A DNA stretch of 64,000 bases. Origin: Panopea generosa. Taxonomy: Eukaryota > Mollusca > Bivalvia > Adapedonta > Hiatellidae. The notes under the pieces were generated by a model, which searched no databases, was not told the origin of the DNA, and saw only the letters and a list, made by a program, of their open reading frames with translations. The stretch covers positions 15,016,086-15,080,085 of the forward strand of contig CM055902.1 in NCBI GenBank assembly GCA_029582155.1, in the 5' to 3' direction. Position 1 is the stretch's first letter. The number at the start of each line of letters is the position of its first letter. This document shows positions 61,301-64,000 of this stretch, piece by piece. Both the position numbers and the translations under genes were made by a program.

Positions 61301-62780
61301 CATCCCCTTCCCCTTCACGTGCTTATCCTATCCTCCTATGCCGTAACGCCATTCATAAATTCGCGGACTGTGACAAGTACCTCGTGCAATAAATACTATG
61401 GTATCTTTGCGCTACTATATCTTTATACCAGAATAAAAAAAATTAAAATTAAAACCACAGTTAGGGTTGTATATTTCATTGGATTTTCCGTGCGTTTGGA
61501 AAAATTCCGTCCCTCGGACTAACTGAGCAGAGCCTCGTTACCGCCAGTTATCCTTAGGGCAGGACTTTTCTATCCGTACCTCAAAACCATGAAAGCTACA
61601 TATCATATTCTATCAGTAGATACTTATTCAAAGTTTAACAGTGTCAAGATGTTAGTGTAAGTATCTTGAACTTTTAAAATGGGATATTCTGTAAGGCGAC
61701 TGTGTCTTCACTGGATTAAGCTGTGAAACAGCCTAGCTTGAAACTATGTAAAACAATTTTGTAATTTACTTTATAATATATACATTTTCCTCAGGCCTCT
61801 TGCTTCATGATTCGTAGATTTGAAACAAAAATAAAGTATTAAACTGATTCTTACTTTTAGACATCATACAAATAAATTATCAAACCAATCATCTATATAC
61901 AGTGTAATGTTTCAAACCCTTATAGTGTTGGACTAACTATTGATCAATGCTATTTTATATGATGAAACCAGCTATTCAGACAAAGTTTCTGAACAACATA
62001 TGTTTGAGAAACATTTCAAACTCAAACCAAAACTATATGCAATGGAAAATGCTCAATTCTAGCACAGACATACACGTATATGTTTGAAAACCGTTTGAGG
62101 TCTAAATCTTCGCAACTAAGCTTATGCGCTTGAAACAAAGCCAGTTCCAGCACAAAAAGTTAAACTTTTGTTTAAACGTTAGCTATAACTCAAGCCTTCT
62201 CAAAGCCTATAGCCAGAAATAATCTTTGTAGCAATGTACCCTCCTTTCAACGCAATTAAACTCTTGCTAAGTTTCAAGTACACTTTGACGCTGAAAACCT
62301 CAAGTAAACTTCTAGTAACTTGAAAGTGGCAATCGAAATATGGTATTGCTTTAATATGAAGGAGTACATCGTTCTGCATCTACCAAACATTCTGACGTTA
62401 TATACAGTAAACACATACCTATAAATGGTGCTTAACTCATTAAATCATTAAGTTTATTAGTCATTGCTATTATATCAGCATTCATCTTTTTATGATTAAT
62501 TATTTTTTTAAAACATATAAAACATAACTTCTATATACAGATATTTATGTTATAAAACAACGACATTATTTTGACAAACAGCCTGCAGTCTGTTTTTTTA
62601 GTTGTATTAACTGCGTTGCCTATTGCAATGGTAAATAAAAGAGTTCAATCGATAAGATATCCAATTTACTTGGAATTAAAATTCAAATAACTATTACATA
62701 ATTAACGATATACCTGATACTAATGCAGGCGACATTCCGAAAAGAAAAACAAACACACACATGTTGTAAGCCATCTGTCC
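30010..62780 (-). CDS. Gene A: complete GPI-tailed multi-cbEGF cell-surface protein (whole gene span)
   Basis: Seen: signal-peptide exon 62,774-62,714, EGF-like exon 60,569-60,453, 31 cbEGF exons of 126 nt between 47,685 and 31,467, EGF-like exon 30,796-30,659 and terminal exon 30,089-30,010. All junctions are phase 1 with AG acceptors and GT donors, apart from one GC donor, and the coding sum of 4,302 nt divides by three (1,433 aa plus stop). Known: tandem cbEGF domains bind Ca2+ at domain junctions and form stiff rods (fibrillin, Notch family). Inferred: an extracellular rod-like adhesion or recognition protein anchored by GPI or a tail-end membrane segment. No other domain type was found, so the specific role is unknown. 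Exon copy number can change without breaking frame. How many of the 31 exons are used in one mRNA cannot be told from DNA. Confidence 0.85.
30659..30796 (-). CDS. Gene A membrane-proximal EGF-like exon (GC donor)
   Basis: 138 nt, acceptor ttttcag, phase 1. It encodes about 46 residues with six cysteines ([38 protein letters not shown]) and no D-x-D-E calcium site. It pairs with the N-terminal EGF-like module, so non-calcium modules cap both ends of the cbEGF rod. The donor is AAAG|gctagt: a GC-AG intron is needed here, since reading on meets an in-frame TAG at once. It then joins the last exon in phase. Confidence 0.8.
31110..31390. repeat. Intronic ACGTG/ACGTCA-rich block, unit 1
   Basis: Short degenerate tandem words such as tacacgtggtg, aatacgtcacac and agctacacgttg recur about every 25-35 bp. 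Similar blocks lie in the other three units. Confidence 0.7.
31467..31592 (-). CDS. Gene A cbEGF exon 31 (type V, unit 1; last cbEGF)
   Basis: Type V repeat: [30 protein letters not shown]. It is joined in phase 1 to the non-calcium EGF-like exon at 30.7 kb. Confidence 0.85.
31787..31912 (-). CDS. Gene A cbEGF exon 30 (type M, unit 1)
   Basis: Type M repeat: [33 protein letters not shown]. Confidence 0.85.
32189..32462. repeat. Intronic ACGTG/ACGTCA-rich block, unit 2
   Basis: Second copy of the block, with the same word order and scattered substitutions. Confidence 0.7.
32544..32669 (-). CDS. Gene A cbEGF exon 29 (type V, unit 2; O-fucose consensus)
   Basis: Type V repeat with CDTNATC in place of CDTNAAC. 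This single change creates the C2-x4-[ST]-C3 consensus used by protein O-fucosyltransferase 1; no other repeat here has it. Confidence 0.85.
32863..32988 (-). CDS. Gene A cbEGF exon 28 (type M, unit 2)
   Basis: Type M repeat with DANEC and a serine before the second cysteine (ADNSCDT). Confidence 0.85.
33262..33538. repeat. Intronic ACGTG/ACGTCA-rich block, unit 3
   Basis: Third copy, very close to the unit 2 block. Confidence 0.7.
33617..33742 (-). CDS. Gene A cbEGF exon 27 (type V, unit 3)
   Basis: Type V repeat: [16 protein letters not shown] and [14 protein letters not shown], the same peptide as the 31,467 copy. Confidence 0.85.
33937..34062 (-). CDS. Gene A cbEGF exon 26 (type M, unit 3)
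   Basis: Type M repeat with DANEC in place of DADEC at the calcium site (Asn is also used at this position in known cbEGFs). Confidence 0.85.
34298..34371. repeat. (TA)n microsatellite
   Basis: About 36 uninterrupted dinucleotides in an intron of gene A. The other three units have only a few TA at this place. Confidence 0.9.
34374..34570. repeat. Intronic ACGTG/ACGTCA-rich block, unit 4 (shorter)
   Basis: Fourth copy, lacking about 70 bp of the block, next to the (TA)n tract. Confidence 0.7.
34651..34776 (-). CDS. Gene A cbEGF exon 25 (type V, unit 4)
   Basis: Type V repeat with private changes: [16 protein letters not shown] and [15 protein letters not shown] is shared with the 33.6 and 31.5 kb copies. 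Confidence 0.85.
34971..35096 (-). CDS. Gene A cbEGF exon 24 (type M, unit 4)
   Basis: Type M repeat: [33 protein letters not shown]. It is the first exon of the fourth 1.07 kb unit in transcription order. Confidence 0.85.
35293..35418 (-). CDS. Gene A cbEGF exon 23
   Basis: Repeat with [16 protein letters not shown] and [14 protein letters not shown], just outside the 1.07 kb tandem units. Confidence 0.85.
35703..35878. mobile_element. Degraded copy of MITE M1
   Basis: Ends agccaaacctgtgtta and aaacagacttgact resemble the M1 ends. The inside keeps ggtcacc and similar words. In an intron between gene A exons at 35,293 and 36,072. Confidence 0.5.
36072..36197 (-). CDS. Gene A cbEGF exon 22
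   Basis: The most diverged intact repeat: [36 protein letters not shown]. The calcium-site and cysteine spacing are unchanged. Confidence 0.85.
36368..36493 (-). CDS. Gene A cbEGF exon 21
   Basis: Diverged repeat: [16 protein letters not shown], and a change in the usual GDG turn to GSG. Donor TCAG|gtaagt is close to consensus. Confidence 0.85.
37433..37622 (-). mobile_element. SINE family A copy 2
   Basis: Inverted copy: tRNA-like head at the high-coordinate end (gcgcgtaaaccagtggtagagc, B-box gggttcgatcctccg) and core tgtccttgagcaagaca, with end cacaatcgaagtaaaataaa. The first five bases of the head continue ggagc. Confidence 0.8.
37750..37787 (-). pseudogene. Fragment of a cbEGF exon
   Basis: The acceptor side is readable ([13 protein letters not shown]), then similarity stops and no donor follows. 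It is a 5' third of a repeat between intact exons at 36,368 and 37,988. Confidence 0.6.
37988..38113 (-). CDS. Gene A cbEGF exon 20
   Basis: Diverged repeat: NNCHANAVC and [15 protein letters not shown] decayed exon fragment lies about 200 bp downstream (37.75-37.79 kb). Confidence 0.85.
38313..38438 (-). CDS. Gene A cbEGF exon 19
   Basis: Diverged repeat: [16 protein letters not shown]; it ends TCE, with donor GAAG|gttagt. Together with the 38,652 and 40,329 copies it forms the NNN-loop subgroup. Confidence 0.85.
38652..38777 (-). CDS. Gene A cbEGF exon 18
   Basis: Diverged repeat: serine-rich first loop ([16 protein letters not shown]), end GYTGDGITC, acceptor aatcag. Confidence 0.85.
38990..39115 (-). 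CDS. Gene A cbEGF exon 17
   Basis: Diverged repeat: [16 protein letters not shown] and GYTGNGMTC. Its donor is CTG|gtaagt, not the usual CAG|gt. It is preceded by a 1.2 kb intron (39,116-40,328) with no visible exon. Confidence 0.85.
39116..40328. other. Intron of gene A, no exon seen
   Basis: 1.2 kb between exons at 40,329 and 38,990; no cbEGF trace on either strand. Confidence 0.5.
40329..40454 (-). CDS. Gene A cbEGF exon 16
   Basis: Diverged repeat: [16 protein letters not shown] loop, SFACAC, end GYTGDGITC. All six cysteines are present. Confidence 0.85.
40668..40793 (-). CDS. Gene A cbEGF exon 15 (array founder-like)
   Basis: It has the [11 protein letters not shown] loop of the array but the [14 protein letters not shown] end of the older repeats. 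It is intermediate between the two groups and may resemble the copy that seeded the array. Confidence 0.85.
40945..41024 (-). pseudogene. Truncated cbEGF exon copy T-10 (T1 class)
   Basis: T1 class at the 3' edge of the array in transcription order, next to the founder-like exon at 40,668. Confidence 0.75.
41227..41352 (-). CDS. Gene A cbEGF exon 14 (F1 type)
   Basis: F1 repeat, the last full exon of the higher-order array in transcription order. Confidence 0.85.
41554..41679 (-). CDS. Gene A cbEGF exon 13 (F2 type)
   Basis: F2 repeat ([17 protein letters not shown]) with intact acceptor and donor. Confidence 0.85.
41831..41910 (-). pseudogene. Truncated cbEGF exon copy T-9 (T2 class)
   Basis: T2 class with its own change (cctgtcg for cctgccg on the plus strand). 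Confidence 0.75.
42112..42237 (-). CDS. Gene A cbEGF exon 12 (F3/F2 mosaic)
   Basis: It carries the F3 end (CVCDTG) but the F2 loop (NNCHTN). This mixture suggests gene conversion or crossing over between types; its partner at 45,558 has NNCDTN. Confidence 0.85.
42389..42468 (-). pseudogene. Truncated cbEGF exon copy T-8 (T2 class)
   Basis: T2 class with a private base change in the coding part (aatcctgcc for aaccctgcc on the plus strand). Confidence 0.75.
42670..42795 (-). CDS. Gene A cbEGF exon 11 (F3 type)
   Basis: F3 repeat (NNCDTN, CVCDTG), in the third 558 bp block of the lower super-unit. Confidence 0.85.
42947..43026 (-). pseudogene. Truncated cbEGF exon copy T-7 (T1 class, Phe variant)
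   Basis: T1 class; the second cysteine-loop residues read NFHTN, so even the second cysteine is lost in this copy. Confidence 0.75.
43229..43354 (-). CDS. Gene A cbEGF exon 10 (F1 type)
   Basis: F1 repeat with the standard NNCDTN loop and intact sites. Its coding sequence shares a silent tacacgc variant with the 46.7 kb F1 copy. Confidence 0.85.
43556..43681 (-). CDS. Gene A cbEGF exon 9 (F2 type)
   Basis: F2 repeat (NNCHTN), 1,444 bp from the F2 copy at 45,000 (886+558 spacing). Confidence 0.85.
43833..43912 (-). pseudogene. Truncated cbEGF exon copy T-6 (T2 class)
   Basis: T2 class, 558 bp from T-5. Confidence 0.75.
44114..44239 (-). CDS. Gene A cbEGF exon 8 (F3 type, SFRC variant)
   Basis: F3 repeat with one private change, SFRCVC instead of SFTCVC. 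The six cysteines and the calcium site are kept. Confidence 0.85.
44391..44470 (-). pseudogene. Truncated cbEGF exon copy T-5 (T1 class)
   Basis: T1 class, at the start of the upper 3,446 bp super-unit. Confidence 0.75.
44673..44798 (-). CDS. Gene A cbEGF exon 7 (F1 type)
   Basis: F1 repeat ([17 protein letters not shown]), followed 201 bp downstream by the truncated copy ending at 44,470. Confidence 0.85.
45000..45125 (-). CDS. Gene A cbEGF exon 6 (F2 type)
   Basis: F2 repeat (NNCHTN, CACDTG). It is 2,002 bp from the F2 copy at 47,002, matching the 886+558+558 block spacing. Confidence 0.85.
45277..45356 (-). pseudogene. Truncated cbEGF exon copy T-4 (T2 class)
   Basis: T2 class, 886 bp from the T1 copy below it. 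Confidence 0.75.
45558..45683 (-). CDS. Gene A cbEGF exon 5 (F3 type)
   Basis: Second F3 copy of the 558 bp block; same peptide as the 46.1 kb exon, intact splice sites. Confidence 0.85.
45835..45914 (-). pseudogene. Truncated cbEGF exon copy T-3 (T2 class)
   Basis: T2 class (AGLFTC in place of AGSFTC), with acceptor kept and donor lost. Confidence 0.75.
46116..46241 (-). CDS. Gene A cbEGF exon 4 (F3 type)
   Basis: F3 type with NNCDTN and [11 protein letters not shown]. It sits between truncated copies at 45.84-45.91 and 46.39-46.47 kb. Confidence 0.85.
46393..46472 (-). pseudogene. Truncated cbEGF exon copy T-2 (T1 class)
   Basis: Same breakpoint as the other truncated copies. T1 class reads [16 protein letters not shown] to a stop. 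Confidence 0.75.
46675..46800 (-). CDS. Gene A cbEGF exon 3 (F1 type)
   Basis: F1 type (CDTN and CACDTG). It differs from the other F1 copies by Asp for Asn just before the second cysteine (NDCDT), so the super-unit copies are not strictly identical. Confidence 0.85.
47002..47127 (-). CDS. Gene A cbEGF exon 2 (F2 type)
   Basis: Full 42-codon repeat. F2 type: histidine after the second cysteine (NNCHTN) and [11 protein letters not shown]. Acceptor tgattag and donor ACAG|gtaact are intact. Confidence 0.85.
47279..47358 (-). pseudogene. Truncated cbEGF exon copy T-1 (T2 class)
   Basis: It has an intact acceptor and the first 26 or so codons (one Asn codon shorter than full exons), then breaks after the fourth cysteine into AT-rich sequence. 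The donor and last two cysteines are gone. If spliced in, the reading frame runs [12 protein letters not shown] to a stop. Confidence 0.75.
47560..47685 (-). CDS. Gene A cbEGF exon 1 of 31 (F3 type)
   Basis: First cbEGF repeat after the long intron. It starts [16 protein letters not shown] and carries the complete cbEGF pattern: D-x-D-E-C calcium site, six cysteines, and [10 protein letters not shown] hydroxylation/O-glucose site. The F3 type is marked by [11 protein letters not shown] near its end. It lies at the outer edge of the higher-order array; just upstream (47,697-47,740) a scrap of truncated-exon flank marks the array breakpoint. Confidence 0.85.
47755..49015. repeat. Direct duplication of about 0.6-0.8 kb in intron 2
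   Basis: Landmarks in the first copy (tttggcgaaaacaa near 47,790; gaaatagggtcagttgtag near 48,335; gttgcttccctttgtgcgc near 48,386) recur near 48,585, 48,932 and 48,980. The second copy lacks part of the middle. Confidence 0.75.
49016..52616. other. Intron 2 of gene A, AT-rich
   Basis: A 200 bp segment (about 49,135-49,330) resembles 57,407-57,560. No exon or other element recognised. Confidence 0.4.
52617..53783. repeat. Candidate long dispersed repeat with hairpin start
   Basis: Begins acaagagctgtc..gacagcgcgctcg (short stem-loop) and ends with gacgccacacccacgccgg .. aatagtcgagcta. I recall both end motifs from bivalve repeats, but this is memory, not a search. The inside carries a short tandem array. 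Confidence 0.4.
53105..53275. repeat. Short tandem array, unit about 47-53 bp
   Basis: tttcacattct .. gtttatcacagctggatatcc repeated about 3.5 times. Confidence 0.85.
54392..54474 (-). pseudogene. Decayed cbEGF exon in intron 2 of gene A
   Basis: Minus-strand reading from the attag acceptor gives DND, two extra residues, then [17 protein letters not shown]. The second and third cysteines are replaced by Tyr and Ser, the middle is lost, and a remnant GYT follows with no proper donor. It is a host-gene repeat that died after an earlier, wider spread of the array. Confidence 0.7.
54811..55216. mobile_element. MITE M2 copy 2, inverted, carrying an insertion
   Basis: Left end tggcctctgtttcatcaacat, right end atatgttggagaaaca. 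The part from about 55,062 on is the inverse of the M2 copy at 15.86-16.06 kb. The CRE repeat at 54,870-55,050 interrupts it. Confidence 0.7.
54870..55050 (+). repeat. Dispersed repeat with CRE palindrome and CCAAT box, copy 2
   Basis: Second copy of the 22.36 kb repeat, nested in MITE M2 copy 2. tgacgtca at 54,945-54,952 and tgaccaatcagc about 25 bp on are unchanged. Confidence 0.75.
55469..55908. mobile_element. Non-autonomous DNA element with 15 bp perfect terminal inverted repeats
   Basis: Left end ctcacaccactatta, right end taatagtggtgtgag: perfect inverse over 15 bp. Length 440 bp, no transposase frame. Target duplication not evident. Confidence 0.65.
56138..56428. mobile_element. Possible MITE with 11 bp inverted ends
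   Basis: ccacttgcata and tatgcaagtgg face each other about 270 bp apart. Weak, with no second copy found. Confidence 0.3.
56429..58506. other. Intron 2 of gene A
   Basis: 57.41-57.85 kb resembles parts of 49.1-49.3, 52.5-52.6 and 54.16-54.26 kb (see findings). A less AT-rich stretch at 58,180-58,400 was not recognised. Confidence 0.4.
58507..58719 (+). mobile_element. SINE family A copy 3
   Basis: Head with accacgtgaccaagtggtaaaac and gggttcgattct, core tggtgtccttgaacaaga, end cacaattgtagtaaaacaaa. More diverged than copies 1 and 2. Confidence 0.75.
58720..60452. other. Intron 2 of gene A, proximal part
   Basis: A possible inverted tRNA-derived element (B-box-like cgagtcccgct on the minus strand) lies at about 59,510-59,640. 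No exon seen. Confidence 0.35.
60453..60569 (-). CDS. Gene A exon 2: N-terminal EGF-like module
   Basis: 117 nt, phase 1 on both sides, bounded by ttacag and GCAG|gtcagt. It encodes about 39 residues with six cysteines ([32 protein letters not shown]). It lacks the D-x-D-E calcium site of the later repeats. Its closest relatives here are gene B exon 2 and the 30.7 kb exon. It is separated from the cbEGF array by a 12.8 kb intron. Confidence 0.85.
60736..60973 (-). mobile_element. SINE family B copy 2 with target-site duplication
   Basis: Inverted, internally shortened copy (lacks about 100 bp of the body). tRNA-like head at the high end, (GGTT)n at the tail. Flanked by ggatccctt at 60,726-60,734 and 60,974-60,982, a perfect target-site duplication. 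In intron 1 of gene A. Confidence 0.85.
60983..61477. other. Intron 1 of gene A
   Basis: AT-rich; nothing recognised. Confidence 0.4.
61478..61600. repeat. Palindromic dispersed repeat P, copy 3 (inverted)
   Basis: Its reverse complement shares ttttgaggta.ggatagaaaa, cgaggct and gggacggaatttt with copy 1. Confidence 0.5.
61620..62360 (-). repeat. Dispersed repeat of about 0.79 kb, copy 2 (inverted)
   Basis: Reverse complement aligns along its length with 19.79-20.58 kb, with scattered substitutions and small gaps. No retroelement coding sequence lies beside it, so if the repeat is a terminal repeat this would be a solo copy. In intron 1 of gene A. Confidence 0.75.
62714..62780 (-). CDS. Gene A first coding exon: signal peptide
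   Basis: The start codon lies at 62,774-62,772. It gives [20 protein letters not shown], a short N-region, a hydrophobic core and small residues before the phase 1 donor (CAG|gtatat). Six bases upstream of ATG a pyrimidine-rich tract and CAG (GGACAG follows) look like a splice acceptor, so an untranslated exon should lie upstream. Gene B has the same arrangement, which supports both the start and the acceptor. Cleavage is expected close to the exon end, at the VS-A junction formed with the next exon. Confidence 0.85.
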
Positions 62781-63494
62781 CTGAAATTGAAGTTAATAAC
62801 TGAAATATTTCAGGTGGTCCCTCAATTGGTCTGAGGCAATTTCGTCTAATGATTTCCTACCTCACATAGAAAATCAGCAAGCTTACTTGGAAGTGAAAAA
62901 AGAACTAAAAACAAGATGTACCAAATCATTAGTAGCATCTCAAGTAAACAACTAATAACATCAACTGACAATAACTGCTGTGTGATACGGGCATATACAC
63001 TCATGCTTGATAGGTTGAGATTTTATAAGTGTTTATGTATTACATGTTTATATATACTGAGTGTACTTGCTAATTCCGGAAGAACGGCGGTTTTACTCAG
63101 AATCAATTTTTTTCATCATTGCAACAGGATATGACATCATTGCAACAGGATATGCCATCATTGCAACAGGATATACCATATATGTTGTGTCATGGGTAAA
63201 AGATAACGTTTAAACCCATTCAAAGCAAATAAAAATAATAAAAAATATATGTTGTAAACACCATGTGCTAAAACTTAACTAAAGTTTAATGATACCTAAT
63301 TGCTGATAGCAAATATTTATTAACCATCCAGTAGTCCATTTAAGCACAATACTGCCTTTGTACATGTAGCACTTCGTGTTATAGCAACCATTACATCAAA
63401 TATCGATCTCCAATTGCTGATTGCTGATTGCAAATATTGTTTAATCATGCATTTTGTAACACTGTATTCAATTCGTTATGAAATAATGGGAAAC
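62781..63494. other. 5' flank or 5' UTR intron of gene A
   Basis: An untranslated exon and the promoter are expected at or beyond this stretch. A 21 bp unit (cattgcaacaggatatgacat) is repeated three times at 63,116-63,178. Confidence 0.4.
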
Positions 63495-63507
63495 ACAAAT
63501 AAGGTAG

Positions 63508-63544
<37 letters not shown>

Positions 63545-63848
63545 ATGGTGTTTAGCGTCGCTTTCAACAATTTTTCAGTCATATCGCGACGGTGTCTACT
63601 TGAGACAGTATACTAAGCGCTGTCACACTGGATTATCATGCCGCAGACACATGGTATGATACCCGACCCAGTCATATTATACTGACACCGGGCCGACCAG
63701 ACCTAGAACTCTCCTCTAAATGCTGAGCGTCAAGCGAGGAAGCTTCTAGTACCATTTTTAAAGTCTTTGGTATGACTCGACCGGGGATTGAACCCACGAC
63801 CTTCCGCATGCGAGGCGGACGCTCTACCACTAGACAACGCCGCGGTCT
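63508..63848 (-). mobile_element. SINE family B copy 3, full length, with target-site duplication
   Basis: tRNA-like head at the high end (cgttgtctagtggtagagcg and gggttcaatcc on the minus strand), body as in copy 1, (AAC)n tail (plus-strand gtt run to 63,543). Flanked by acaaataaggtag at 63,495-63,507 and 63,849-63,861: perfect 13 bp duplication. A young insertion upstream of gene A. Confidence 0.9.
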
Positions 63849-64000
63849 ACAAATAAGGTAGCTTTTACGTTATACGTGTTATGTGATTTTATGTGAAATT
63901 GAGACAATTAGGCATGGTTTAAGCCGGAGACAAAGCGGTATTTGTACCTGGCTATCAGCCAGAGTCTAATGACGATGGTCATCGACGGTCGTGCGCAGAC

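Noticed and set aside
63780-63848. tRNA gene on the minus strand
   Set aside because: It is the head of a full SINE bounded by a 13 bp target duplication.

Overview
The window is AT-rich animal DNA. It has large introns, many SINEs, MITEs and minisatellites, a Ty3-type retroelement fossil with its integrase ahead of reverse transcriptase, and repeats that look like those I recall from bivalve genomes. A marine or freshwater bivalve is the likely source; this rests on general repeat character, not on a database match. No bacterial-type gene, rRNA or real tRNA gene is visible.

The main content is one complete minus-strand gene, here called gene A (62,780 down to about 29,816), and the 5' end of a tandem paralogue, gene B (1,318 down past the left edge). 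Gene A reads as: signal-peptide exon (62,714-62,774), one six-cysteine EGF-like exon (60,453-60,569), 31 calcium-binding EGF (cbEGF) exons of exactly 126 bp each between 47,685 and 31,467, a second EGF-like exon (30,659-30,796, with a rare GC donor), and a last exon (30,010-30,089) that encodes a hydrophobic tail ending at the stop, as in GPI-anchored proteins. Every junction is phase 1. If all 31 repeats are spliced in, the coding sequence is 4,302 nt, or 1,433 residues. The product would be a long, calcium-stiffened extracellular rod held at the cell surface.

The cbEGF exons were amplified in layers. From 30.86 to 35.1 kb there are four units of about 1.07 kb, each with two exon types and an intronic block rich in ACGTG/ACGTCA words. 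From 35.3 to 40.8 kb nine diverged single exons remain. From 40.8 to 47.7 kb there is a higher-order repeat: blocks of 886 and 558 bp are arranged as a 3,446 bp super-unit present twice. Inside it, 14 full exons alternate with 10 copies of one exon that has lost its 3' half and splice donor but kept its acceptor.

From 1.3 to 29.8 kb lies the spacer between the two genes: minisatellites (4.5-5.04, 10.44-10.97, 25.76-27.15 kb), tRNA-derived SINEs, foldback elements and a broken Gmr1-like pol fossil (about 17.09-19.44 kb). The 12.8 kb second intron of gene A (47.7-60.45 kb) holds further duplications, a decayed cbEGF exon, a nested pair of repeats and several SINE or MITE copies. Two SINEs near the gene A 5' end have perfect target-site duplications, so they inserted fairly recently.
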